NCBI GenBank assembly: GCA_023406965.1
Contig: JAEXTI010000298.1
Location: 1-14,424, forward strand
Source of the DNA: Chloroflexota bacterium
Lineage (GTDB): Bacteria > Chloroflexota > Anaerolineae > Anaerolineales > Anaerolineaceae
Length of the DNA stretch: 14,424 nt
Direction: 5' to 3'
The translations under genes were made by a program, and so were the position numbers. Shown piece after piece: positions 5,945-13,229 of this stretch. The first letter of the stretch is position 1. Every line of letters starts with the position of its first letter. The notes under the pieces were generated by a model, which searched no databases, had not been told where the DNA came from, and was given only the letters and a program-made list of their open reading frames with translations.

Positions 5945-7465
5945 ATGGCAAATCCCCTGTTAGAAATGCGCAGCATCACCAAGACCTTCCCAGGCGTCAA
6001 AGCGCTCAGTGACGTTAGTTTTGAGGTGGGGGAAGGTGAAATTCACTGTTTGGTTGGTGAGAATGGGGCGGGGAAGTCTACGTTGATGAAGGTTTTGAGC
6101 GGTGTCTATCCTCACGGGGAATACACCGGCGAAATTCTCATCAACGGCGCGGAGCAAATCTTTCGCAACATTCGCGACAGTGAAAAGGCCGGCATCGCCA
6201 TCATCTATCAAGAGTTGGCCCTCGTTCCTGAGATGACCGTATACGAAAATATCTTTCTGGCGAACGAAATTCACAAGGGCCCCCTGGTGGATTGGAACGA
6301 AACGGTCAAGCGAGCAGGAGAAGTGCTGAAACGGGTGGGGTTAGATGTGAACCCCGCCGCCAAGATCAAATCGCTTGGGGTGGGCAAGCAACAACTGGTT
6401 GAAATTGCCAAGGCGCTCAGCAAGGATGTGAAAATTCTCATTCTGGATGAGCCGACCTCGGCCTTGAACGAGGGCGACAGTGAGAACTTGCTGAACCTGT
6501 TGCGCGATTTGAAATCTCATGGCGTGACCAGCATTTTGATCTCTCACAAGTTGAAAGAGGTCATTGCCATCGCCGACAAGGTGACGATCTTGCGCGACGG
6601 GCAGACGATTTGTACATTGGATGCGCACAAAGGCGAGGTGAACGAACCGGTGCTGATTAAGCACATGGTGGGTCGCGAAATTAACAATATCTACCCGAAG
6701 CGGGAGCATGTCCGTTCTGACGAAGTATTGTTTGAGGTTAAGAACTGGACCGCTTACAACCCGGCTTTGGGAAGAACAATTTTGAAGGATGTCAATTTCC
6801 ACGTTTGCAAAGGGGAAATTGTTGGGCTGGCAGGGCTGATGGGGTCGGGACGCACTGAACTGGCCTTGAGCATTTTTGGAAACCCGGATAAGTATCGAGT
6901 GAATGGCGAGTTGATCCTGAAAGGGAAGAAGAAGCGCTTCCATCACCCCAGCGAAGCCATTAAGGCCGGTTTGGCCTACGTGACTGAGGATCGCAAGGGG
7001 GATGGTTTAATTCTGATCCAGGACGTCAAGCAAAACATCACCATCGCCAACTTGCGCGAGATCGCCAGGAATGGGATTATCGATTCGAATGCCGAAATTC
7101 AAGTTGCCGATCATTACACCAAGAGCCTCAATATTAAGACCCCCAGCATCGAGCAAACGGTTCAAAATCTAAGCGGTGGTAACCAGCAAAAAGTGTCTTT
7201 GGGCAAGTGGTTGTTTGTCAAGCCGGATGTGCTGATTCTGGATGAGCCTACGCGCGGGATTGATGTCGGCGCAAAATTTGAAATTTATACGATCATGAAC
7301 AGGCTGGTGGAGCAGGGCATGTGTATCATCATGATCTCCTCCGAATTGCCCGAAGTTTTGGGAATGAGCGACCGGGTATACGTTGTATCTTCTGGGATGA
7401 TTGCCGGCGAGATGCCGATTGAAGAAGCTACACAAGAAAAAATTATGAATCTGGCGACGAATTGA
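5945..7465 (+). CDS. mmsA: Monosaccharide ABC importer, two-domain ATPase (MmsA/GguA type)
   Basis: This 506-residue cytoplasmic ATPase would drive sugar import through MmsB. The first ABC domain (about 4-245) has Walker A GENGAGKST (38-46), signature LGVGKQQ (144-150), Walker B ILDEPT (166-171) and H-loop His201. The second (about 260-506) has a Lys-to-Arg Walker A GLMGSGRTE (297-305), the canonical signature LSGGNQQK (409-416), ILDEPTRGID (431-440) and Ser in place of the H-loop His. This asymmetric pattern is normal for the MglA/RbsA/XylG family. Domain spacing and the insert GEYTGEI fit MmsA/GguA. ATG 5945 is chosen because GGAAG lies 5 nt upstream; a longer TTG start at 5900 lies inside the intercistronic hairpin. 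The permease gene follows 14 bp after the stop. Confidence 0.93.
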   Translation: MANPLLEMRSITKTFPGVKALSDVSFEVGEGEIHCLVGENGAGKSTLMKVLSGVYPHGEYTGEILINGAEQIFRNIRDSEKAGIAIIYQELALVPEMTVYENIFLANEIHKGPLVDWNETVKRAGEVLKRVGLDVNPAAKIKSLGVGKQQLVEIAKALSKDVKILILDEPTSALNEGDSENLLNLLRDLKSHGVTSILISHKLKEVIAIADKVTILRDGQTICTLDAHKGEVNEPVLIKHMVGREINNIYPKREHVRSDEVLFEVKNWTAYNPALGRTILKDVNFHVCKGEIVGLAGLMGSGRTELALSIFGNPDKYRVNGELILKGKKKRFHHPSEAIKAGLAYVTEDRKGDGLILIQDVKQNITIANLREIARNGIIDSNAEIQVADHYTKSLNIKTPSIEQTVQNLSGGNQQKVSLGKWLFVKPDVLILDEPTRGIDVGAKFEIYTIMNRLVEQGMCIIMISSELPEVLGMSDRVYVVSSGMIAGEMPIEEATQEKIMNLATN

Positions 7466-7479
7466 GGAGGTCAGAAAAG

Positions 7480-8700
7480 ATGTCATCTGTCACAACCGCT
7501 CAAAGAGCTAAATCGGCTTCATTTCTTACCAATATCACCCGGGTGCTGCGTGAAAACATCCGCGAATACGGCATGTTCATTGCCTTGTTCGCCATCATGA
7601 TTATTTTCACGATCACGACCGAGGGCACGTTTATATCTTCGCGTAATATTGTTAACCTGGTCAACCAGGCCGGTTATATCGCTGTTCTGGCAGTCGGTAT
7701 GACCCTGGTGATTGTGATCCGGCACATTGACCTTTCGGTAGGCTTCCTGGGAGGTTTCCTGGGCGCCATCGCCGCCATCGGCATGGTGCAGTGGAACCTG
7801 CCGGTGTGGGTCGTCATTCCCATGACCATGGCGCTGGGCGTCGTGGCCGGATTGATCACCGCTTTCCTGGTAGCCGAGTTGGGCATCCCGGCCTTTGTGG
7901 CTTCGCTGGCCGGTTGGTTGATCTACCGCGGGGCCATCCTGGTGGTCACTGAGGCGACAGGCACTATCATTATCCCCGATGAAACCTTCGCCGCCATTGG
8001 CAACGGCTTCATCCCCGATATCCCAATGGGTGCCTTCTTGCCTGAGCGGCATAAGCTGACCTTGATCCTGGGGTTGGTTGCCATTGTCGCATTGGTGATT
8101 AGCGAGATTCGCAGCCGCAGCAAGAAGATGGAATATAACTTTGATGTTCTGCCCATCGATGTATTTGTCCTCAAGCTGCTGTTCCTCTCGGCCATCATCG
8201 GCGGGATTGCCTGGTTACTCTCTGGATATCAGGGCCTCTCCTGGACCGCAGTGGTGGTGCTGGTGGTGGTGGCGGTTTATCACTTTGTCACGACGCAAAC
8301 CGTGCTTGGGCGCCATATCTATGCGGTAGGTGGCAACCCCGAGGCGGCCGAGTTGAGTGGTATCGACGTCAAGAAGATCACCTACACCGTTTTTGGTTCA
8401 ATGGGCATGCTCTCGGCGTTGTCGGGCATCTTGTTTGCTTCGCGCCTGCGCTCAGCTACTACGACAGCGGGCACGCTATGGGAGTTGGATGCCATCGCGG
8501 CGGCTTATGTCGGCGGTGTTTCGGCGGCAGGCGGCGTGGGCAAGGTAGTTGGTTCGATCATTGGCGCGCTGGTGATGATGTCGCTGACCAGCGGCATGAA
8601 CTTGATGGGCATCGGCATCTCGTACCAGTACATGGTGCGCGGAGCCGTGCTGGCGGCAGCGGTGTTCTTCGACGTTGCCACCCGCAATCGCGGTAAGTAA
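7480..8700 (+). CDS. mmsB: Monosaccharide ABC importer, permease (MmsB/GguB type)
   Basis: This 406-residue integral membrane protein is predicted to form the sugar channel, probably as a homodimer, with MmsA. It has about ten hydrophobic segments of the BPD_transp_2 family. Diagnostic motifs are AVGMTLVIVIRHIDLSVG near residue 70, AVGGNPEAAELSGI in the cytoplasmic coupling region, and AAYVGGVSAAGGVGKVVGS late in the chain. At about 400 residues it is longer than RbsC (about 320) and close to XylH/GguB, with the extra segment in the middle (EIRSRSKKMEYNFDVLPIDV). ATG 7480 is chosen because GAGGAGG (7464-7470), overlapping the mmsA stop, is 9 nt upstream. It is the last gene of the operon; no sugar catabolic gene follows. 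Confidence 0.93.
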   Translation: MSSVTTAQRAKSASFLTNITRVLRENIREYGMFIALFAIMIIFTITTEGTFISSRNIVNLVNQAGYIAVLAVGMTLVIVIRHIDLSVGFLGGFLGAIAAIGMVQWNLPVWVVIPMTMALGVVAGLITAFLVAELGIPAFVASLAGWLIYRGAILVVTEATGTIIIPDETFAAIGNGFIPDIPMGAFLPERHKLTLILGLVAIVALVISEIRSRSKKMEYNFDVLPIDVFVLKLLFLSAIIGGIAWLLSGYQGLSWTAVVVLVVVAVYHFVTTQTVLGRHIYAVGGNPEAAELSGIDVKKITYTVFGSMGMLSALSGILFASRLRSATTTAGTLWELDAIAAAYVGGVSAAGGVGKVVGSIIGALVMMSLTSGMNLMGIGISYQYMVRGAVLAAAVFFDVATRNRGK

Positions 8701-8730
8701 ACCGGGTCTCCTCCCAGTTTTATTGGTGTG

Positions 8731-8760
8731 TCGCGGGCGAGGTGTTCATCTCGCCCGCGA
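8731..8760. terminator. Hairpin after the transporter operon
   Basis: TCGCGGGCGAG (8731-8741) pairs perfectly with CTCGCCCGCGA (8750-8760) across an 8-nt loop, 30 bp past the mmsB stop and between convergent genes. No strong U-run follows directly on the plus strand, though TGATTCTTAA comes next. It probably ends or protects the operon mRNA. Confidence 0.6.
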
Positions 8761-8769
8761 TGATTCTTA

Positions 8770-8786
8770 ACCGCTCATGCAGCGGT
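8770..8786. terminator. Second hairpin in the convergent intergenic region
   Basis: ACCGCT (8770-8775) pairs with AGCGGT (8781-8786) around a 5-nt loop. It lies 19 bp past the MATE stop codon on the minus strand. The T-run near 8801-8806 overlaps the MATE 3' end. It could serve either convergent transcript, and the 6-bp stem makes the call modest. Confidence 0.35.
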
Positions 8787-8804
8787 GAAAAGTCAGAGCT
8801 TTTT

Positions 8805-10154
8805 TCAACCCAGTTGGGTCGGTACGATTCTTTTGATCCAACGGCGAGAGGTAAAGCGGATGGTACCGCCGATGGCTTTGGCTAGGTTTTCAGAGAGCAT
8901 AGCCGCGTAGACCCAGTGGGGCGGCAGGCGCAGCACCAGCACGGCGATGGCCACGCACGGAATGGAAGCCAGCCACACCCCGCCTACATCCAGAATGGCT
9001 GAAAAGCGTGTATCGCCGCCGCCGCGCAGAATGCCAACGATGAAGATGGCATCCTGGCTGCGCAGCCAGAAGAACAGCCCGCCCACCAGGATGATTGCCG
9101 CCGCGGCAGCGCGTGTGCTGTCTTCCACCTGGTACAGCGTGACCACCCAGGAGCGCACCGCCACCAGAACCATGCCGATGACAAAAGAGCCCGCCAGGTT
9201 GATGAGCAGGATGCGCTTGCCGATTTGATAGGCTTCATCCAGGCGGCCCGCGCCAATGGCGTGCCCGATCATGATGGCGGCTACCGATGCGCTGCCCATG
9301 GTCATGAAGAAGCCGATGCTGATGATGGTAGCGGCAATGTTATAGGCGGCATACGCCGAAGTGCCCAGGCGGGCGATGATGGCGTTGTTGACATTTCCGC
9401 CCAGCGCCCAGAAAAATTCGTTGGCCAGCACCAGGATGATCTGCACGATGTGCGCCTGAAAGAAGCCGAAGTTGAACTGGAAATAGCGCGCCGGGTGTAC
9501 GGCCACAGGTGAGCGTTTGCGGTAGAGTAGGAAAAGCAGGACCAGGCATTCAGCAACGGTGCAGATGGTGCGCCCGAGGGCCACACCCCGCACGCCCAAC
9601 GCGGGCAGGCCCAACTTGCCAAAGATCAACACGTAATTGGCCGCGACAGTCAGGGTCAGGAAGGTCACGCCGATGACCATCGGCAGGCGCGTGTTGCCGG
9701 TGGAGCGCACTGCCGCGTACAAGGTGGTGGTGATCGCTGAGAAGAGGTAGCTCCATCCGACGATGCGCAGAATGGAGGCCCCGGCCTCAATGACCAGGGG
9801 GTCTTGTGAATAAAGGCTGAGCACCTGGGCGGGCAAGCCGATGGCCAGGATGGCGAAGATGGCAGCGGTGCCCGCGCAGAGGGCCAGAGTCATGCCCAGC
9901 ACGCGCAGTAAGTTGGGGCGGTCGTCCGCGCCCCAATACTGGGCCATGTAAACCGCCGCGCCGCCTGTGGCCCCAAAGAGGGTCAGGTTGAGCAGGAAGG
10001 AGAACTGACCGGCCAGCCCTGCGGCAGCCACGGGCACGTCGCCCAGTTGCCCCATCATGAGCACGTCCAGGATGGAGATAAGGTTGAAGAACAAGCTCTG
10101 TATTGCCGCCGGAATGAACAGACGTAAAAATTTTTGGGTGAAGGAACGGTCCAT
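8805..10154 (-). CDS. MATE family multidrug/toxin exporter
   Basis: This 449-residue membrane protein of the MATE (NorM/DinF-like) family is expected to export cationic compounds using a Na+ or H+ gradient. About twelve hydrophobic segments form two homologous halves. The first begins FLRLFIPAAIQSLFFNLISILDVLMMGQLGD and contains AVRSTGNTRLPM. The second contains ANEFFWALGGNVNNAIIARLGTSAYAAYNIA, MTMGSASVAAIMIGHAIGAGR and RGGGDTRF, all typical MATE patterns. The length is standard. The frame is open up to an ATG at 10214, but the extra 20 residues are basic and Pro-rich with no ribosome-binding site, so ATG 10154 is preferred; neither start has a good SD. It lies last in the minus-strand run, after the HD-GYP gene. 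The substrate is unknown. Confidence 0.9.
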   Translation of the reverse strand: MDRSFTQKFLRLFIPAAIQSLFFNLISILDVLMMGQLGDVPVAAAGLAGQFSFLLNLTLFGATGGAAVYMAQYWGADDRPNLLRVLGMTLALCAGTAAIFAILAIGLPAQVLSLYSQDPLVIEAGASILRIVGWSYLFSAITTTLYAAVRSTGNTRLPMVIGVTFLTLTVAANYVLIFGKLGLPALGVRGVALGRTICTVAECLVLLFLLYRKRSPVAVHPARYFQFNFGFFQAHIVQIILVLANEFFWALGGNVNNAIIARLGTSAYAAYNIAATIISIGFFMTMGSASVAAIMIGHAIGAGRLDEAYQIGKRILLINLAGSFVIGMVLVAVRSWVVTLYQVEDSTRAAAAAIILVGGLFFWLRSQDAIFIVGILRGGGDTRFSAILDVGGVWLASIPCVAIAVLVLRLPPHWVYAAMLSENLAKAIGGTIRFTSRRWIKRIVPTQLG

Positions 10155-10305
10155 ATTCGCTGTGTGAACCTTGTAGGGTCGCGGTGCTGGGCCGCGCTTG
10201 CGATATCTGCTCATGGTGAGCGAGCAGTCTTCAGCGTTGCAATTGAATTGGCTAGATTATCCTGGGTTTGGACAGGATGCAGTCTGTGCCAGCGCCAAAA
10301 ATAAA

Positions 10306-11439
10306 TTAGCCTATCGAATCGAGTAAGACAGGCGGAACCTGCGGATCAAAATGTTTCCCGGTTTGTTCGCAAATGTAATCCAGCGCTTCTTGTCTTCCCC
10401 AGGCTTTACGGTAAGGGCGGTCGGAGGTCAGCGCGTCAAACACGTCGACTACCGCAAAGATGCGGGCCGCCAGGGGGATTTCTTCGCCCTTTAGTCCACG
10501 TGGATAGCCACTGCCGTCCCATTTTTCGTGGTGGCAGTAGGGAATATCCAGAGACGGGATCAGGTAATCAATATGAGCCAGGAACTGGTGGGCGTATTCG
10601 GGATGCCGGCGCATGATGGTCCATTCATCTTCCGTCAGCGGGCCAGGTTTCTTTAGAATCGTATCGGGAATGCCCATCTTGCCGATATCGTGGAGCAGCG
10701 CTCCCCAGCGGATATGCTGCACCTTTTCTTCGGGAACGCTCATCTTTCGGGCCAATCGCTCGGTGAGTTCGGTCACGCGTAAGGTGTGGCCCTGGGTTTC
10801 TTCATCGCGCAGTTCCAGCACCAACGACCAGCCCTGCAGGGTGGCATCGTAAGCGTGAATTAGTTCTTCGTTCGATAGTTTAACCGTCCGGTATAGCTTT
10901 GCGTTGGCTACCGCCAGGGTGATTTGAAAGGCCAGTGTCCGGCATAGTTCCACTTCATGCTGGTTATACTCGCGCGCCTTTTTGGTGGAGCCGATGATCA
11001 GCGTTCCTATGGCCTTGCCTTCCAGCAGCAGCGGAATGAAAAGAATGGAGCGCAAACCACGCGCTTCGATAATATTTCTTTCTTCCGGCGACAACTGCAC
11101 CGTGGTCGTGTCGGGCAGGTGCACTGGGCGCCCGCTGGCAAAAGCAGCGGCGATGTGCGGGTGGTTGGAAAGGTGTTCGGGTTGCAAAAACAGCCATTTC
11201 AGTTCGGGCGCCAGCAATGGCGTGGTGGCGCCCAACATCAGCAGGTCGCCTTCCAGGGTGTAAATGGCGCCTGTTTCCAGGCGCAGCACGGAGATGGCGC
11301 TATCGATGGCTGTCTGGAGTACGGTTGGCAGGTCCAACGACGAAGCCAGCGCGCTACTGACCTTGAGCAGCGTGGAAAGTTCTTCGGCTGGGATTTGCCG
11401 GGCAATGTTGATATCTGGCGGGTATCTCTTGATGGGCAT
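10306..11439 (-). CDS. GAF-HD-GYP protein, probable cyclic di-GMP phosphodiesterase
   Basis: This 377-residue soluble protein has a GAF sensor domain (about 20-180, LLKVSSALASSLDLPTVLQT through LAFQITLAVANAKL) and an HD-GYP output domain (about 195-375). The metal and catalytic residues are present: H218 in GHTLRV, H250-D251 in LLHDIGKMGIPD, H279, H303-H304 and D308 in HHEKWDGSGYP. The GYP triad (311-313) and VVDVFDALTSDRPYR are also intact. HD-GYP enzymes of this type hydrolyse c-di-GMP; activity here is inference from intact motifs. There is no membrane segment or receiver domain. The ATG at 11439 has GGTG 6 nt upstream; GTG 11448 is an alternative. Only about 23 bp separate it from the upstream surface-protein gene, so the two are probably co-transcribed. 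Confidence 0.9.
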   Translation of the reverse strand: MPIKRYPPDINIARQIPAEELSTLLKVSSALASSLDLPTVLQTAIDSAISVLRLETGAIYTLEGDLLMLGATTPLLAPELKWLFLQPEHLSNHPHIAAAFASGRPVHLPDTTTVQLSPEERNIIEARGLRSILFIPLLLEGKAIGTLIIGSTKKAREYNQHEVELCRTLAFQITLAVANAKLYRTVKLSNEELIHAYDATLQGWSLVLELRDEETQGHTLRVTELTERLARKMSVPEEKVQHIRWGALLHDIGKMGIPDTILKKPGPLTEDEWTIMRRHPEYAHQFLAHIDYLIPSLDIPYCHHEKWDGSGYPRGLKGEEIPLAARIFAVVDVFDALTSDRPYRKAWGRQEALDYICEQTGKHFDPQVPPVLLDSIG

Positions 11440-11462
11440 GGACAGCACCGTTGTAGAAAGAA

Positions 11463-12353
11463 CTATTTGACGATCATGACGTTGTCAAAAAACACCTGGT
11501 ATCCATCTGCGGCATCTTCGTTCGCGAAAACAAAGAGTCCCATTTCATTGGCGGGCAGGTGCGGTTCGTCGAGGAATTCTGAGTAGACCTGCTCGCCATT
11601 AATACTCAGGCTGAGCAGGTCGGTGGTGCATACTACCATGACCCGGTTGACTTCTTCGGGGGATGCCTTGATGGCGTCCGTGGAAGACCATGCGTCGTCA
11701 TCGGTCCCGGCTCCGGTCAGGTAGGTTGTCTCCCCGTCGATGATGGTGGCGGCAATATATTCCCGGTAGCCCAGGTCGAGTTCAATGTAGTAGTGGTTGT
11801 CTGCGTCTTCAATCTGGCACATGACGCCCACTGTGCCGTTTTGTTCGCCAGGCAGTCCCCAAACGTCGAACTCGATATAGGTGGGGTAGAAATCCACCGG
11901 CGCATAGGCCCAGTCATAATAATCGGGCTCGGCGATTTTAAAGCTATAGACGCCGTCCTGATACTGGATGATGGTGGCGCCGTCGTCAAATTCCACCCAG
12001 CCCATATCTTTGGTAGAGAAATCATCCACCAGCGTGCTCTCATCCGACCATTGGCCGCCGTTGAAATCCGGCGCCGGTTCGGTGGGGGCTTCTGAGTCTT
12101 TTGTGGGCTCCGGAAGCACCGTCGCTTCACCAGTGGGGGGCTCGGCGATGGGGGTGGGAGTGGTCAGGGGCTCGAGCACCCTCAGAGTCGGCGTGGCGGC
12201 TGCGGCGGTGGGCTCCGCAAAGGGTAGCGAAATGCTTTCATTGGTGATCAGGAAATAAGCTCCAACGATAACTACGCATAAACACAAGATGATCAGACAG
12301 CCCGCGCCGCCTAGTAACCACCATTTTAAATTGCTGTTATTTGTCTGGTTCAT
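11463..12353 (-). CDS. Membrane-anchored protein with outside beta-sandwich domain
   Basis: This 296-residue protein has a short basic N-terminus, one membrane segment (about 11-37) and a Pro/Thr/Glu-rich stalk (about 46-94). Its acidic C-terminal domain (about 105-296) has alternating beta-strand patterns such as GVYSFKIAEPDYYDWAY, HYYIELDLGYREYIAA and YQVFFDNVMIVK. The pattern resembles laminin-G/concanavalin-like sandwiches (LamG or 3-keto-disaccharide-hydrolase type), but no catalytic motif is seen, so a binding role is only inferred. The start is the second ATG (12353): GAGGAG (12367-12362) is 8 nt before it and only 2 nt before the first ATG at 12359. It is followed closely by the HD-GYP gene. 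Confidence 0.7.
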   Translation of the reverse strand: MNQTNNSNLKWWLLGGAGCLIILCLCVVIVGAYFLITNESISLPFAEPTAAAATPTLRVLEPLTTPTPIAEPPTGEATVLPEPTKDSEAPTEPAPDFNGGQWSDESTLVDDFSTKDMGWVEFDDGATIIQYQDGVYSFKIAEPDYYDWAYAPVDFYPTYIEFDVWGLPGEQNGTVGVMCQIEDADNHYYIELDLGYREYIAATIIDGETTYLTGAGTDDDAWSSTDAIKASPEEVNRVMVVCTTDLLSLSINGEQVYSEFLDEPHLPANEMGLFVFANEDAADGYQVFFDNVMIVK

Positions 12354-12399
12354 GATCATTTCTCCTCAATAAAGATAATAATGCTCGTTTGGATTAGGG

Positions 12400-12834
12400 T
12401 CAGGCGGCCGGAGGTTCTTTTCGCCAAAAAATCGTCATTCCGGCGCCAAGTTTTTCGTTTGGGCGGCGAGTAAAGCCGTAGCGTTCGTAAAAACCCTCTT
12501 TGCCGAAAGCGGACATCAATCCAACAGTAGAGTGATCGTGTGCGTGGGTCTGGATATAGTTCATGATGCGTTCCATCACCATTGCCCCGCAGCCTTGCCC
12601 CTGGTGTTCTGGGACGACGACAACATCTTGAATGTAAAAAACTGTCCCTCCGTCGCCGACCACACGTCCCATGCCCACCAGTTCACCATCGCAGCGCACG
12701 CACACACCATAGAGCGAGTTCGGTAGAAAATTTTGCACTACTTGCAGCTCATGGGTTTTCCAACCGACGGAGTGTCTCAATGCATTAAATTCTTCCGCGC
12801 TGGGAAGAGTCTCTATGATTTCGTAGGCGGACAT
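12400..12834 (-). CDS. GNAT family N-acetyltransferase
   Basis: This 144-residue GNAT enzyme would transfer an acetyl group from acetyl-CoA to an amine of unknown identity. It has the usual fold order: an N-terminal helix (EEFNALRHSVGW), strand GELVGMGRVVGD (50-61), then YIQDVVVVPEHQGQGCGAMVM. This last segment contains the CoA-binding loop QGQGCG (78-83). The late motif GFYERYGFTRRPNE (114-127) is also typical. Length is normal for a single-domain GNAT. The frame runs back to 12972 but that extension crosses the repeat element at 12860-13125. ATG 12834 gives a standard N-terminus and sits just after -10-like sequences, with no SD, so the mRNA may be leaderless. Confidence 0.87.
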   Translation of the reverse strand: MSAYEIIETLPSAEEFNALRHSVGWKTHELQVVQNFLPNSLYGVCVRCDGELVGMGRVVGDGGTVFYIQDVVVVPEHQGQGCGAMVMERIMNYIQTHAHDHSTVGLMSAFGKEGFYERYGFTRRPNEKLGAGMTIFWRKEPPAA

Positions 12835-12840
12835 ATAATA

Positions 12841-12846
12841 AGTATA
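12841..12846 (-). promoter_or_regulatory. -10 element (TATACT) of the acetyltransferase gene
   Basis: On the minus strand TATACT (12846-12841) is followed by TATTAT and then the ATG at 12834. Transcription starting 7 bp after TATACT would begin at the ATG itself. TTGTCA (12866-12861), inside the left terminal repeat of the neighbouring element, could act as -35, but the 14-bp spacing to TATACT is short. Confidence 0.4.
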
Positions 12847-12859
12847 CAACGTAACTACC

Positions 12860-12875
12860 TTGACAATGTCACATT
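12860..12875 (+). repeat. Left terminal inverted repeat
   Basis: TTGACAATGTCACATT is an exact inverted match to 13110-13125. It contains the 11-bp palindrome TGACAATGTCA and, read outward, TTGTCA, a -35-like hexamer facing the acetyltransferase gene. Confidence 0.65.
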
Positions 12876-12889
12876 TCACATCGAAGCTT

Positions 12890-12970
12890 TCAGCCCCACC
12901 CCTGCCCCTCCCCGCCGTCAAACAGCTCGGAAAATTCAATTCATGAGCGGGGAGGGGGAGAAGATTTCGC
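12890..12970 (-). repeat. 81-bp G-rich repeat, inverted diverged copy C
   Basis: Read on the minus strand this has the same 81-bp layout as copy B: GCGAAAT start, C-rich arm CCCCTCCCCGC, variable loop, GCGGGGAGGGG arm and G-run end. The G-run starts 57 nt from the unit start in both copies. The four C-runs at 12894-12913 make a G-quadruplex-type motif on the minus strand. The loop has diverged, while the arms are kept. Confidence 0.5.
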
Positions 12971-13003
12971 AAAAGTGAGGGGCTGAAAGCCCCTCACTTT
13001 TGC
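12969..13003. repeat. Perfect 16-bp central hairpin of the element
   Basis: GCAAAAGTGAGGGGCT (12969-12984) pairs perfectly with 12988-13003 around a GAA loop. It joins the inverted repeat copies C and B, so each 81-bp unit begins in one arm. No long U-run follows on either strand, so it is not called a terminator. Confidence 0.65.
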
Positions 13004-13082
13004 AGAATTCTTTCCCTCCCCCGGCAAAACACCTGAATGATCAATAGCCTTGGCAGCCGGGGGAGGGTAGGGTGGGGGCAAC
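13002..13082 (+). repeat. 81-bp G-rich palindromic repeat, copy B
   Basis: Same length and orientation as 127-207, about 85% identical by eye. It includes the CCCTCCCCCGGC arm, its complement, and the run GGGGGAGGGTAGGGTGGGGG (13059-13078), identical in both copies. It lies in the right half of the MITE-like element, 12.8 kb from copy A. Confidence 0.75.
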
Positions 13083-13109
13083 ATATGATTATGAAGACTA
13101 TGGTTTCTT

Positions 13110-13125
13110 AATGTGACATTGTCAA
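13110..13125 (-). repeat. Right terminal inverted repeat
   Basis: AATGTGACATTGTCAA is the exact reverse complement of 12860-12875. A GTG at 13113 inside it is an in-frame but unlikely start for the esterase gene. Confidence 0.65.
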
Positions 13126-13229
13126 ACTACTCAAAGGCAAAAAGGAAGTCCCCGAAATTTGAGACGTTTAAAGGCACAAAGAACTTGCAAACCCTGCAAT
13201 CTTGGGCCTCTTCTACTGGAGACGCAGGC

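Larger units (their letters stand above)
12860..13125. mobile_element. MITE-like element with 16-bp terminal inverted repeats
   Basis: TTGACAATGTCACATT (12860-12875) is repeated as an exact inverted copy at 13110-13125, bounding 266 bp with no coding signal. ACTACC (12854-12859) to the left and ACTACT (13126-13131) to the right could be a degenerate target duplication. Inside are two inverted copies of the 81-bp G-rich repeat (12890-12970 and 13002-13082) around a perfect 16-bp hairpin. No transposase is present. An alternative is that the two end sequences, each containing the palindrome TGACA-N-TGTCA, are paired operators of the divergent genes. Confidence 0.55.

Noticed and set aside
10155..10214. 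20-residue N-terminal extension of the MATE protein from ATG 10214
   Set aside because: It is basic, Pro-rich, lacks a ribosome-binding site and is not part of the MATE fold; kept only as an alternative start.
12733..12978. 81-codon plus-strand frame between the acetyltransferase and the esterase
   Set aside because: It crosses the terminal repeat and G-rich repeat and overlaps the acetyltransferase N-terminus; no domain is visible.
12854..13131. ACTACC/ACTACT as a firm target-site duplication
   Set aside because: Five of six bases match, which can happen by chance; it is mentioned as weak support only.
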